In this document: positions 1-9,163 of the stretch, one piece after another | Layout of the letters: each line of letters starts with the position of its first letter | Position numbering within the stretch: position 1 is the first letter of the stretch | Translations under genes and position numbers: made by a program | IMG/VR virus record: IMGVR_UViG_3300010391_000840 | Coordinates: 1 to 28,286 of that record | DNA from: a virus | Reading direction: 5' to 3' (one strand) | DNA length: 28,286 bases | Notes under the pieces: generated by a model | Told to the model about the DNA's origin: nothing | Database searches by the model: none | Seen by the model: only the letters and a program-made list of their open reading frames with translations

Positions 1-3000
1 GATACCAGGAAGGAAGGCAACGACCTCATCCTTCAGCCCCTCACGGACAAGAAGGTCCGCGAGATGAGCAACGGGGCGCTACCAGATGCCGGACGCGCTC
101 TGCGAGCAAAGGATGCCAAGGAGGAGCCAGGCGGCATCTTCGACCAGAAGATCACGGGTGGCGTGAAAGGCAAGAAGTGGTCGCACATCCCGCTGCCCGA
201 GCGCATGCCGAACCCGGTGTTCGAAGGGCCCATTGCGGCGCTACTGGGTCTGAACCAGAACAGCTACAGGAGGGTGGTAACGGGTGAGGAGGAGTTAGGG
301 GGCAAGACTGGTCCTCAGGCCATCATTGGGGCACTCAAGGCCGTCGAGCCCAATAAGGTGAAGAAGGAGCTCGAGTCCAAGCTACCAGAGCTCCGCACCA
401 ACAAACTCAATGACGCCAACAAGCGGCTCAAGTATCTCCGGGCCATCGAGGGAGCTGGTCTCTCCCCCATCGAGGCCTACACCATGAAGCACCTGCCGGT
501 GCTGCCTCCGGCATTTCGCCCCATCACCATCCTCGATAGCGGAGACATCAACTACGATGATGTGAACCGCCTCTACAATCACATCGGGCAGATAGGCCTC
601 AAGTTCAAGGACTTCGACCCGGCTCTGCCCCCCGAGGAGAAGTTGCCACTACAGGCTTCTCTCTATGATGGCATCAAGGCCATCATGCTGACAGGCCAGG
701 TCCACCACGGCCGGCATCGCAACGCCATCATGCAGACCATATCCGGCTCGGGTGGGGAAGGTGGCCAGCCAAAGGAAGGCTTCTTCCAGGACAAGATCAT
801 TGGTCGACGGCAGGACCTGTCGATGCGCGGGGTCATCATCCCCGAGCCGTCTCTCAGCATGGACTATGTGGGCCTGCCGAGGAAGGCTGCAGCGGAAATC
901 TACAAGCCATTCATCGTTCGCCGCTTGGTGCAGATGGGCCAGAAGCCCCTCGATGCCCAGGATATGGTGAGAAAGAACCACCCAGCAGCCCTTGAGGCCC
1001 TGGAAGTCGTGCTCAAGGAGCGCCCTATCTGGCTCAAGCGGGACCCTGTCCTCCACAAGTTCGGTGTGCAGGCTTTTCTACCCCGCTTGGTTGAAGGCAA
1101 GGCAGTAAAGATCCACCCGCTCTCAACGGCGGGGTACAACGCAGACTTTGACGGCGACAAGATGTCCGCGTTCGTACCAGTGAGCGCGAAGGCTGTGAAG
1201 GAAGCCCTCCAGGCGCTTCCTTCCCGCAATCTCTTTAGCCCGACAACCGGGCTGCTCATGTCGAAGCCGACTCAAGAGTCCATGATGGGGCTCTACAAGC
1301 TGACGGAGGTCGACAAGAGGACTGCACTAAGGTTCCCCACTGCTGCCGAAGCAGCCCGTGCCGTAAAGGATGGGAAGGTCGGCATGAATGACCTCATCTC
1401 CATAGACGACATCAAGGATGACGCCTACTCGGAGATGCTGAAGAGCGCCTCGCCTCCTGTCAGGACAACCGTCGGGCGACTCATGCTGTACCAGTCCCTC
1501 CCCGAGCTGGTTCGAGAGTCGAAGCTGCTCTCGGACACTGGTTACTTGCTCGACAAGAAGAATCTCTACGGGCTACTCACTGACGTTGCGAAGAAGTCAC
1601 CCAGCGACTTTGGAGTGGTGTCTGACAGGTTCAAGGACATCGGTAACGAATTCGCCACCGGCATGTCCATTGGCCTCGATGATTTCCTCTCCGACCACGA
1701 ATACCGTGACGAAGTACTCCTGGATGCAGCCAAGAAGGAGAAGGAGATACGGGCTAGGACTTCCAGTCCTCAGAAGCGCAAGGAGGAGATCGTCAAGCTC
1801 TACGTTTCTGCTGCAGAGAAGATCCACTCAGAGACCAAGAAGAACGCTGACTCCAAGAAGAACCGCATGTACGACTGGGTCCGGTCCGGGGCTAGAGGCA
1901 GCTGGTCCCAGTACAAGCAGATGACTGTTGCCCCGATGCTGGTGGCGGACTCGAAGGGCGAGCCAGTTCCCATTCCGATTCCCAAGTCCTACTCCGAGGG
2001 CCTCGACATCGGCTCGTACTTCGCGTCGATGCACGGCGCCCGCATGGGTACCATTGGTCGTGTCCAGGGTACCCAGGCTCCTGGCAAGATGTCGAAGCAG
2101 CTCATCAACAGCACGATGAGCCAGCTCATTGTGGATGAGGACTGTGGCACACCCAAGGGCGTAGTGCTGGCCACTGACAACCGCGACGTGCTTGACCGCT
2201 TTACCGTGCGAGAGATTGACCTGGGCAACAAGGCAGGCCTGGACAAGGGCAAGATCTCTGCAGGTACGCTAGTTACCCCAGATCTGCTCAACCGCTTGAA
2301 GAACAACAAGATCAACAAGATCGAGGTGCGCTCGCCTTTGAAGTGTGCCCACGGCAAGGGCCTATGTGCGAAGTGCTACGGCCTGAATGAGGATGGTAAT
2401 CTACATCCTCGGGGGTCCAACGTTGGTGTCATCGCTGCCCAGGCTCTTGGTGAGCCGGCCACGCAGCTAGCGATGAACGCCTTCCACTGCAATCACGCAG
2501 ACTCAATTGTCTTCTGCCGGCACAGTGGCGGGTTAATTCTGGCCATGACGATGGAGGAGTTGTTCGAGACCGTCGATTCCGAGATCGAGCACGTCGGAGA
2601 AGAAGAGATCAAGCATGTCGCCGGTTGGGAGGTGCTTGATGGAGACAGGTGGACGGAAGTTGTTGCTCTACGCAGACACTGTGTCTCTCGGCCGATGCGG
2701 ATGCTCAGTGCTGGGGGAAGGGTGACCATTTGCCAGGACAATCATCCAGTGGCGGCTCGCCCCAATCTGGTTTCTTGTTCTGGCTGCGGTTACCATCGGC
2801 TCAAGAAGCCACGCCCAGCCAGCAATAGCCGGCGTGTGCACTGCCCCAGGTGTGGCCTCCGTCAGGCCCCACCTGCCAGGATGTTTGGGGAACTGGGTTT
2901 CGCTCCTCCCGTAGAACTGGAGCCGAAGAAGGTCTTCCTTGAGCTACACGGTGTGGAGGTTCGAGGGGACCAGGCCTTGAATCTTGCCTTTGACCCTTAC

Positions 3001-4431
3001 GTCGTCGGCATGTTCTTGGCTGAAGGGAATGTGACGTTCAAGAGATCCTACTCAGACCAAGCGGAAAAACATCCATACGCCGTCTGCTTCTCCCAGCTTC
3101 CAGGAGCAGTACGAGATCGGTTGCTTCAGCACTTGCCTAAAGAGTGGAGCCCCAAGGTTCATGACCGAGACGTTGTGGTGAACAGCTTGGAGCTTGGAGA
3201 GAAGTTCCACGCCCTGTTCGGGAGGTACTCGTTCAACAAGGCCCTGCCGCCTACCTTCTTGCACTTCACCTCTGAGTGGCTGAGGCACTTCTTGGCGGGT
3301 CTTATCGACGGTGATGGGCACATTCAGCATCACCGCAACGGCCCCGACTCTATCAGGATCGATACGACCAGTTTTGCTCTGGTCCAACAGGTCGTCTTTA
3401 TCTGTGACAGGCTAGGTATCAAGTCGGCCATCGTTGCCACTTCCACGCGTAGCCTCACCCGGCATCAAGGATTCAAGGTAAGTCTGACCATGACGACCGA
3501 AGCTCGGGCCTTGCTGTCCGAGTCGGTGAAAGTGTCAGAGGTAGTGCTGTTCAGCCCATCAAAGGGGCCCACCTACGGTTGTCATAGCCTCAAGCTGCTC
3601 ACTCTGAACAGAGAGGTGCTCTACACGAAGAAGTACGTGTACGACGCGACCACAAAAACGGGCACCTTGGTGGCGAGCGGCATCCAAAGCCACAACACAG
3701 GTGGTGTCGTGGGTGCGAAGGGTACTAGCGCCACGGGTCTCTTCAACCGTCTCGAGCAGCTCCTGAACGTACCCAAGAAGCTGCCTGGCGCCGCCACCCT
3801 AGCTGATATAGACGGCAAAGTAGGGGCCATCGATAAGGACCCGGCTGGTGGCTGGCGTGTACACGTGGGGGACACTAGCCACTACATCCCTGCCACGCGT
3901 GTCCTGACTGTGAAGAAAGGCGACGAGGTAAAGATGGGTGACGCTCTCTCTGATGGGCCGAAGAACCCCAGGGAGATGCTGGCGCGTACTAACATGAACG
4001 CTGTCCAGCAGTACCTCACGGACGAAATCTGGAACGCCTACAAGGATGAGGGCCCAGTGCGCCGGCGCAATGTCGAGACATTTGTGCGCGCCATGACCAA
4101 CCTCAGCGAGGTCTCGGACCCAGGTGCCCACGACACTCTGATGCGGGGGGATCACACCGCCACGTCCGAGATTGTAGCGTTCAACCGTAATCTCAAGTCC
4201 AGTCAGAAGCCCGTCCAGTACAAGCCACTCCTCCAGGGCGTCAACATGCTGCCACTCGAGCTCCAGACAGACTGGCTTGCCCGGTTGCAGCACAAGAATC
4301 TGAAGGACACTATCCTCGACGCTGCTGCCGAGGGATGGAAGTCTGTGCTACACAGCACCCACCCAATCCCCAGTATGGCGTATGGCAAGGAGTTCGGGCT
4401 GGGCACGGAGAAGGAGCCCTGGCTGTACTAG
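1..4431 (+). CDS. rpoC-like: DNA-directed RNA polymerase beta' subunit, 5'-partial, intein-containing
   Basis: This is the catalytic large subunit of a multisubunit RNA polymerase. The frame is open to the left edge. An ATG at 64 exists, but the residues before it (LTDKKVREMSNG) resemble the conserved N-terminus of bacterial beta', so the gene probably starts upstream. Seen in order: GGIFD-x-KITGG and WSHIPLPERMPNPVF (N-terminal core), IIGRRQDLSMRGVI, the Mg-binding NADFDGD (Asp codons 1144, 1150, 1156), SGARGS, a four-Cys zinc site (codons 2143, 2344, 2365, 2374), GVIAAQALGEPATQLAMNAFH and, after the intein, TGG and VKKGDEVKMGDALSDGP. Without the intein about 1050 residues remain, shorter than the roughly 1400 of E. 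coli RpoC. The N-terminal zinc ribbon is missing: KITGG runs almost straight into WSHIPL. The Arg of the trigger-loop MRTFH motif is Asn here. Phage origin follows from the downstream virion genes. The beta subunit is not in view. Confidence 0.96.
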   Translation, partial: DTRKEGNDLILQPLTDKKVREMSNGALPDAGRALRAKDAKEEPGGIFDQKITGGVKGKKWSHIPLPERMPNPVFEGPIAALLGLNQNSYRRVVTGEEELGGKTGPQAIIGALKAVEPNKVKKELESKLPELRTNKLNDANKRLKYLRAIEGAGLSPIEAYTMKHLPVLPPAFRPITILDSGDINYDDVNRLYNHIGQIGLKFKDFDPALPPEEKLPLQASLYDGIKAIMLTGQVHHGRHRNAIMQTISGSGGEGGQPKEGFFQDKIIGRRQDLSMRGVIIPEPSLSMDYVGLPRKAAAEIYKPFIVRRLVQMGQKPLDAQDMVRKNHPAALEALEVVLKERPIWLKRDPVLHKFGVQAFLPRLVEGKAVKIHPLSTAGYNADFDGDKMSAFVPVSAKAVKEALQALPSRNLFSPTTGLLMSKPTQESMMGLYKLTEVDKRTALRFPTAAEAARAVKDGKVGMNDLISIDDIKDDAYSEMLKSASPPVRTTVGRLMLYQSLPELVRESKLLSDTGYLLDKKNLYGLLTDVAKKSPSDFGVVSDRFKDIGNEFATGMSIGLDDFLSDHEYRDEVLLDAAKKEKEIRARTSSPQKRKEEIVKLYVSAAEKIHSETKKNADSKKNRMYDWVRSGARGSWSQYKQMTVAPMLVADSKGEPVPIPIPKSYSEGLDIGSYFASMHGARMGTIGRVQGTQAPGKMSKQLINSTMSQLIVDEDCGTPKGVVLATDNRDVLDRFTVREIDLGNKAGLDKGKISAGTLVTPDLLNRLKNNKINKIEVRSPLKCAHGKGLCAKCYGLNEDGNLHPRGSNVGVIAAQALGEPATQLAMNAFHCNHADSIVFCRHSGGLILAMTMEELFETVDSEIEHVGEEEIKHVAGWEVLDGDRWTEVVALRRHCVSRPMRMLSAGGRVTICQDNHPVAARPNLVSCSGCGYHRLKKPRPASNSRRVHCPRCGLRQAPPARMFGELGFAPPVELEPKKVFLELHGVEVRGDQALNLAFDPYVVGMFLAEGNVTFKRSYSDQAEKHPYAVCFSQLPGAVRDRLLQHLPKEWSPKVHDRDVVVNSLELGEKFHALFGRYSFNKALPPTFLHFTSEWLRHFLAGLIDGDGHIQHHRNGPDSIRIDTTSFALVQQVVFICDRLGIKSAIVATSTRSLTRHQGFKVSLTMTTEARALLSESVKVSEVVLFSPSKGPTYGCHSLKLLTLNREVLYTKKYVYDATTKTGTLVASGIQSHNTGGVVGAKGTSATGLFNRLEQLLNVPKKLPGAATLADIDGKVGAIDKDPAGGWRVHVGDTSHYIPATRVLTVKKGDEVKMGDALSDGPKNPREMLARTNMNAVQQYLTDEIWNAYKDEGPVRRRNVETFVRAMTNLSEVSDPGAHDTLMRGDHTATSEIVAFNRNLKSSQKPVQYKPLLQGVNMLPLELQTDWLARLQHKNLKDTILDAAAEGWKSVLHSTHPIPSMAYGKEFGLGTEKEPWLY
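2488..3696 (+). mobile_element. Intein with LAGLIDADG homing endonuclease in RNA polymerase beta'
   Basis: A 403-residue in-frame insertion splits the trigger-loop sequence AMNAFH/TGG. It begins with Cys1 (codon 2488) in CNHADS and ends with SHN, followed by Thr as the +1 nucleophile (codon 3697). This is a class 1 arrangement. Splicing block B is seen as CQDNHP, and the C-terminal blocks as VYDATTKTGTLVASG followed by the terminal HN. The homing endonuclease has two LAGLIDADG motifs: a degenerate VGMFLAEGN near 3010 and a good LAGLIDGDG at 3292-3318, both with acidic catalytic positions. Between block B and the endonuclease lies a CX2C-X18-CX2C zinc ribbon (Cys codons 2776, 2785, 2842, 2851), probably an added DNA-binding module. 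Splicing and endonuclease residues both look intact, so an active element is likely. The insertion follows the residue equivalent to the catalytic trigger-loop His, so unspliced protein should be inactive. Confidence 0.95.
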
Positions 4432-4442
4432 GGGGGGTAACG

Positions 4443-5642
4443 ATGTCCCTGAACCCACTTGGCAACATGGGAATCTCGGGGCGGGCACCCCAGCCCACCA
4501 GTATGTCCGAAAGCGAGTTCAAGCCTGCTACTGTCGAGACATGCCGCATCATCAATGTGAACATCGAGAGCTGGTCGGTCGACTGCATCTCCGACCTGGG
4601 CAACAAGAGGTTCTTCGATCTGCAGGTGATGTCCCCCTACTTCCACTTCGTAAATGGGGAAGGCATCTATGCACAGCCAGAACTGGGAGCATTGTGCTGG
4701 GTCTGCGTGCCCAGTGGTGGCCGGTTTGCCGCGCCCTTCGTTCTTGGGTACCAGTCTGCTCATGATCAGGACCTCGACAGCTTCCAAGGGGGCCGCCAGT
4801 CCCTGAACCCTGGTGACATCATGCTTCGCACCAGGGATGAAAACTTCATCATCCTGCGCCGAGGTGGAGTGGTTCAGATAGGGGCGACCCCCACCGCCCA
4901 GCGCATCTTCATGCCGATTCGGAACTTCATTCAGGACTTCTGTGAGAACTACGAGCTGCTTACGTTCGGCGGTGAGCTCACTTGGACCACGGAGCGTACT
5001 GATGACACGACGACTGCGGACAAAGCCTTCACCAAGTTCTCCTTGAAGGCCAAGGAAAAAGCCAACAACAAGCTCCACATTGCGTCGCTCAGTATCGGTT
5101 CCCACGGGGAGACTTCCCCCACTACACTGATGCTGGAAGTCTTCGACAAGGGAGATGACAACGCGAAGGTCATGGTGAGCCTGGTCATCACCAAAGAAGG
5201 CAACGTGGCCTGGCAGGGTGAGAAGGGCTACGCCATAGAGTTCAAAGAGAACATCCAGGTCACCTCGAAGGAAGCGGACATTACAATCAAGGCCGAGCAA
5301 GGCAATGTCAACGCTCAGGCTAAGATGAATATGACTCTCATCTCAGAAACGGCGGTGGCCAGCTTGATTGGGAAGGTCAAAGCCGAGCTTGTGAGTGAGG
5401 TCAAGGCGATGCTCGACGCCCCAATCATGCACCTTGGGAACGGGGCTACCTCCCCCATCGTCAAGGGCGACCAGCTCGTAGCCTTTCTCACTGCACTCAT
5501 CACCCAGATCTCCCAGTTCAGCTTCATAGGCACCACGGCACCGTTGCCTGGGCCACCTGTACCCGTGATTGCTGCCCCGGCTGTAGCAGCTCTTATCGGA
5601 CAGCTTCCAACCCTGCTGTCTGTGAACTCGTTCACGAAGTAG
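4443..5642 (+). CDS. Baseplate spike / assembly protein V-like (OB-fold plus spike)
   Basis: The predicted product has 399 residues. The start at 4443 is chosen because a G-rich Shine-Dalgarno run (4432-4438) sits just before it, 11 bases after the RNA polymerase stop; the frame is open further upstream but overlaps that gene. The N-terminal half (about residues 35-125) has the alternating hydrophobic pattern of the OB-fold of gpV/gp5 baseplate proteins, including GALCWVCVPSGG and FVLGYQ. Residues about 250-330 are a low-complexity, beta-rich stretch with alternating charged and hydrophobic residues (ADITIKAEQGNVNAQAKMNM) typical of a trimeric spike stem. The end carries SPIVKGDQLVAFLTALITQI, a phrase common near the C-termini of spike proteins. 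By family it would form the membrane-piercing tip of a contractile tail. No lysozyme domain was recognised. The family call is from pattern recognition, not from a search. Confidence 0.72.
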   Translation: MSLNPLGNMGISGRAPQPTSMSESEFKPATVETCRIINVNIESWSVDCISDLGNKRFFDLQVMSPYFHFVNGEGIYAQPELGALCWVCVPSGGRFAAPFVLGYQSAHDQDLDSFQGGRQSLNPGDIMLRTRDENFIILRRGGVVQIGATPTAQRIFMPIRNFIQDFCENYELLTFGGELTWTTERTDDTTTADKAFTKFSLKAKEKANNKLHIASLSIGSHGETSPTTLMLEVFDKGDDNAKVMVSLVITKEGNVAWQGEKGYAIEFKENIQVTSKEADITIKAEQGNVNAQAKMNMTLISETAVASLIGKVKAELVSEVKAMLDAPIMHLGNGATSPIVKGDQLVAFLTALITQISQFSFIGTTAPLPGPPVPVIAAPAVAALIGQLPTLLSVNSFTK

Positions 5643-5652
5643 AGGAGATTCC

Positions 5653-7662
5653 ATGTCCACTGAAGCTCTCTTCCTCGACTCGTCCCTCCAGTTTGAGGGC
5701 GCCGAGAAGTTTGCCGGCATGCTGACCCGCCTGGGTGACAACGTCGACAACTGGCATCAGGAGATCATGCAGGAGGCTTACAAGCAGCTCCCGTATCTGA
5801 GCCAGTACGACTCCCACGTCATCCTGGACAAGGTTGATGAGGAGCGCGGCTTTGCCTTCGGGTCCATCGAGGTGCGCCCCAAGACGGCGATGACCGTAGA
5901 GGAGATGCAGACCTCTGGGATGGACAAGGTCCACATCCCGCTCATCGTCAAGGAGCAGATGCTCAGCCCCCTCGACGTCTTCCTGAGTGGCAAGAAGTAC
6001 TTCCACCTGACCGAGAACCGGCTGCGCGAGATGCTCATGCGGCCCGAAGCCTTTGACGTCGCGAGGCTCCGGCCCTATGACCCCTCGCTTGTGCAGGACC
6101 TGCAGCCACCACTCCGTTCAGGCTTTGGGGGCTTCGGCGCCGGTGGCACGAAGGTCGGGTCGGCAGAAGCCGAGCTCGAGAAGCTTCCCCTCTTGCCCCA
6201 GCTCTACGGGCGGGTCAAGGAGAGCCATGCGGAGCGCATGAAGACCGCAATGGCAGACCCTTCCCTCCAGGCCTCGGTCCTGAATGGGCATGAAGGTGTG
6301 AAGGCAGCGTTCGCCTCAGCCCAGCGCCTCAACCCATCCAACCCCGAGAAGGTCGCCTCCCTGGTAGCGAGCCGTATCAAGCCTACTGTGGTGCAGATCA
6401 CCAAGCTCGGGACCAACGAGGCCTTGGTGAAGTGGGCGACCGACGAGATGTTCGCGCCCCAACAGGAACAGGTCCCAATGGACGTGGCCCGTGACCTGAT
6501 GGGTGACCAGGACATGCAGCAGGAGCTCGAGAACGACGGCTCCGTCACCATGAGCCCGGACTCCGAGGTCAAGCAGACGCTTGAGGCGGAGGAAGTCAAG
6601 GTCGCGGATTCGTTTGGCATCTGGAAGGTCCAGGATGCCAATGGAAACACCCTCATCGGCTGGGTCTTCCCCAAGCTGATGACCCTGGACCTGCAGGTGC
6701 TGCCGCTCTCGCTCTTCAACAACGGCTCGCAGTTCGCGCTTCAGGAAGCCATTGCTGGGGAGATCGCAGGCAAGTCCACGGACATCCCGAAGGGCATCCC
6801 CCGTGGCTACGGGGCGCTCTACTACCTCGACCATGGGACATCCAAGGCCTTCATTCCCATGACCGTGACGAGCACAATGCAGGGGCCCCAGGGCGTGCGC
6901 TTCCTGGCGCAGACCGACATGGGCGACCAGGTCACGTTCTCGTTCGGTCAGGGTCTGGTCAAGCCGGTGCGGGTATCCGAGGCGGAGTGGGTGCTGCCCA
7001 ACTTCCTGAACTGGATGCCTCTGCGGGGCAAGACCGAGCTGGTTTCGGACCCCACCCTGTTCTCGAAGCTGGCAGCCGTGAGCCGCACTGGTACGGTGGA
7101 CATCGTCGGGGACAAGGACGGGACCTTCAGCTTCCGTGGTCCGGCCATCGCCAAGGTGGCGAGCGACCACACCAAGTTCGTCGACCGCAACAAGGCGATG
7201 TTCCTCGGCGTGGCCTTGGGCATGGACCACCGCTTCTGCAAGACCGCACTCGCCCGAGCCCAGAATGGCGAGCGCGTCTCAGTGGCCGGCCTCAAGGTCC
7301 TCGGCTCCTTGTCGGAGAAGATGGCCAGCATCCGGGGTCAGCTCAAGAAGGAGCTCTCCGAGCTCGACCCGCCTATCTGCAACTACTTCCTCGCCAAGGA
7401 GGCCTCGGTCCTCGACGATGCCCTCACTGCGGACAAGATCCTCGGCCTGGGCTTCCTCAACGCAGAGAACGTGTCGACGTTCGTCGATCTGCTGCCTGCT
7501 CTCCAAGCCGCATCGTGCAAGCTGGCCGAACTCCTGATCGCCGTGCGTATCGGTCTCAAGGAGGTGCCTGAAGTGGCCGTGGAGCGCATGCTGGTCGCTC
7601 TCGAGGACGTCATTCGTGGGCTCCAGTCCCTGCGACAGAAGGAGTTGCGATTCTCGGAGTGA
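5653..7662 (+). CDS. Unrecognised 669-residue phage protein, probably virion-associated
   Basis: I do not recognise a named family. The gene follows the spike gene after 10 bases with a clear AGGAG site (5642-5646). The protein is soluble and has no signal peptide or membrane segment. The N-terminal third is acidic and helical, with FLSGKKYFHLTENRLREMLMRP. It is followed by a Gly/Phe-rich linker (SGFGGFGAGG). The central part (about residues 310-450) looks beta-rich, with IWKVQDANGNTLIGWVFPKL and LSLFNNGSQFALQ. The C-terminal part (about 500-669) is strongly helical and Ala/Leu-rich, which would suit a coiled or bundled domain. Position between spike, packaging and capsid genes suggests a structural or injected virion protein. 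It is too far from terL, and lacks a portal-like pattern, to be called the portal, though that is not excluded. Confidence 0.85.
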   Translation: MSTEALFLDSSLQFEGAEKFAGMLTRLGDNVDNWHQEIMQEAYKQLPYLSQYDSHVILDKVDEERGFAFGSIEVRPKTAMTVEEMQTSGMDKVHIPLIVKEQMLSPLDVFLSGKKYFHLTENRLREMLMRPEAFDVARLRPYDPSLVQDLQPPLRSGFGGFGAGGTKVGSAEAELEKLPLLPQLYGRVKESHAERMKTAMADPSLQASVLNGHEGVKAAFASAQRLNPSNPEKVASLVASRIKPTVVQITKLGTNEALVKWATDEMFAPQQEQVPMDVARDLMGDQDMQQELENDGSVTMSPDSEVKQTLEAEEVKVADSFGIWKVQDANGNTLIGWVFPKLMTLDLQVLPLSLFNNGSQFALQEAIAGEIAGKSTDIPKGIPRGYGALYYLDHGTSKAFIPMTVTSTMQGPQGVRFLAQTDMGDQVTFSFGQGLVKPVRVSEAEWVLPNFLNWMPLRGKTELVSDPTLFSKLAAVSRTGTVDIVGDKDGTFSFRGPAIAKVASDHTKFVDRNKAMFLGVALGMDHRFCKTALARAQNGERVSVAGLKVLGSLSEKMASIRGQLKKELSELDPPICNYFLAKEASVLDDALTADKILGLGFLNAENVSTFVDLLPALQAASCKLAELLIAVRIGLKEVPEVAVERMLVALEDVIRGLQSLRQKELRFSE

Positions 7663-7669
7663 GGCCTGA

Positions 7670-8617
7670 ATGCGACACCCTTCTGACTACTACGTCCGCT
7701 ACCTGTTGGCGGCATCTTGGAGTGACCTCGAGCAGCCGCTCACGTTCGAGGCTGTCAACCAGACACTCGACGACATGGGCTTGCCCGAAATGCAGGACAA
7801 GCAGTGGGAGTATCTGCTGACGACCTTCCAGGCGCCAGCCGACTTCCTCTTCAACAACGCTCGACACCAGCCGACTGTTGACTTCATGAAGAGAGAGAAG
7901 ATCTACACCATCTGGGTGTCGAATGAGGATATGAGCCGGGTCCTCCTCGAGATTGTGGGAGACCACAGCAACCGGCTCTACCAGCACGACCTGCACATTC
8001 TCATCATGGGAAACGTGCCACCAGAGATCGTTGCGGAGAAGCTCAGCAAGAAGTACTTCCTCACGAAGTCACTGACTCCCAGCATGGTGGAACTCTACCA
8101 GCACTACTTCTGGAAGAGGGAGAGCTTGTCCAAGCCGGAGTGGGGCAGGTTCTTGATGGGCGACTTGAACTACCGCTCGAACTACGACGACTACATTGCC
8201 CCGCTCATGTGCGGTGAACAGCAGGCGCTGTACCGAGCTGGGCTCAGCCCGAGATACGACTACAAGCAGTCCATCCGGGACATGCACCGCCAGGGAGCAT
8301 TCCGACTTCAGTACCTGGCGTTCCAGCAGGACGACAAGAGGACCGTGGACCTCTACAACAAGCTCTCAAAAGAGGTACGTTCCTCCTACAACATCCTCTA
8401 CGGTGAAGGCGGAGGCTACGAGGAGAAGCTGAAGGAAGTTCGTCACTGGATCATGGAGCACCGAGACACGGCAATCCCCGCCATCCACGATCTCGTCGGC
8501 TTGGAAGGGTCCTACAGCGGGGATGGCAAGGACGACAAGAAGACAATCAGTGGGGTCGAGCAGCCCAAGCAACTGCAAGAAAAGGGAGACCAAGATGGCC
8601 GGGATGAAGATGCCTGA
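7670..8617 (+). CDS. Unrecognised 315-residue phage protein
   Basis: The gene starts 7 bases after the previous stop and is probably co-translated with it. The protein is rich in Tyr, Trp and charged residues and predicted helical. It opens with SDYYVRYLLAASW, and its middle part (near residues 125-160) has PSMVELYQHYFWKRESLS, which could form a helix-turn-helix-like element but is not diagnostic. The last 40 residues are charged, Gly/Lys/Asp-rich and probably disordered. The order and spacing suit a role in virion assembly. A packaging or DNA-binding role, such as a terminase small-subunit-like function, is only a guess. Its end overlaps the next gene by 23 bases. Confidence 0.82.
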   Translation: MRHPSDYYVRYLLAASWSDLEQPLTFEAVNQTLDDMGLPEMQDKQWEYLLTTFQAPADFLFNNARHQPTVDFMKREKIYTIWVSNEDMSRVLLEIVGDHSNRLYQHDLHILIMGNVPPEIVAEKLSKKYFLTKSLTPSMVELYQHYFWKRESLSKPEWGRFLMGDLNYRSNYDDYIAPLMCGEQQALYRAGLSPRYDYKQSIRDMHRQGAFRLQYLAFQQDDKRTVDLYNKLSKEVRSSYNILYGEGGGYEEKLKEVRHWIMEHRDTAIPAIHDLVGLEGSYSGDGKDDKKTISGVEQPKQLQEKGDQDGRDEDA

Positions 8618-9152
8618 GTGGTACACCGAAGCAAAGGAGAAGATGGCTGATGTGCTTGCCGAGCCACCGCCTCCGATGTCAGCGCCCCTAGAGATGGAGA
8701 GGGTCACAGACCTCCCCTTCCTCTTCGCGGAGTACAACGTGAAGAAAGGGGATGTGCTGCTTCATCTCTTCCCAAGAGACGGCTCCAACGACCAGTGGAC
8801 TGATGGGCACTACATCAATCGCTGCCGAGGCTGCCGCTCTGAGGTGCCGATGCCAAGGACTCAGCGAGAGCTGAGGCCCTGCCCAAGGTGCGGTCACACT
8901 GGGCTGGTCTACATTCCTGGTCGTTCGGAAGAGGCCTCGAAGGTAGCTTTCCCCGCCAACGCTCGAGACCTCATCAAGAAAGCCGTCGATGCTGTCTGGA
9001 TGGGAGACGTTGCCATCGAGCTTGTCCCGGAGCTCCGGGCCTACGTCGTGCAGATTCAGGGCGCCAAGGGCACTGCCAACACGGTAGGGACTGAGAAGTT
9101 CGTTCAGCAGATCTGCACTGTGCTGAACACCTACCTCACGCCGGCCAACTGA
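8595..9152 (+). CDS. Zinc-ribbon protein of unknown function
   Basis: This is a 185-residue protein. The start at 8595 is chosen over an upstream in-frame ATG (8523) because AAGGGAGA at 8582-8589 lies at the right distance and because the long form would be buried in the previous gene. Residues about 78-104 form a compact zinc ribbon, CRGCRS...CPRCGHTG, with a CX2C pair on each side. The C-terminal half (about 115-185) alternates helix and strand and ends with VQQICTVLNTYLTPAN. Phage zinc-ribbon proteins of this size bind nucleic acid or serve in virion assembly. Nothing here decides between the two. It lies in the late operon directly before the ligase gene, 11 bases apart. Confidence 0.82.
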   Translation: MAGMKMPEWYTEAKEKMADVLAEPPPPMSAPLEMERVTDLPFLFAEYNVKKGDVLLHLFPRDGSNDQWTDGHYINRCRGCRSEVPMPRTQRELRPCPRCGHTGLVYIPGRSEEASKVAFPANARDLIKKAVDAVWMGDVAIELVPELRAYVVQIQGAKGTANTVGTEKFVQQICTVLNTYLTPAN

Positions 9153-9163
9153 GGTGATTCTGG

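Noticed and set aside
64-4431. ATG at 64 as the true start of the beta' gene.
   Set aside because: The frame is open to the window edge and the residues before 64 look like the conserved N-terminus of beta'; the gene is better treated as 5'-partial.
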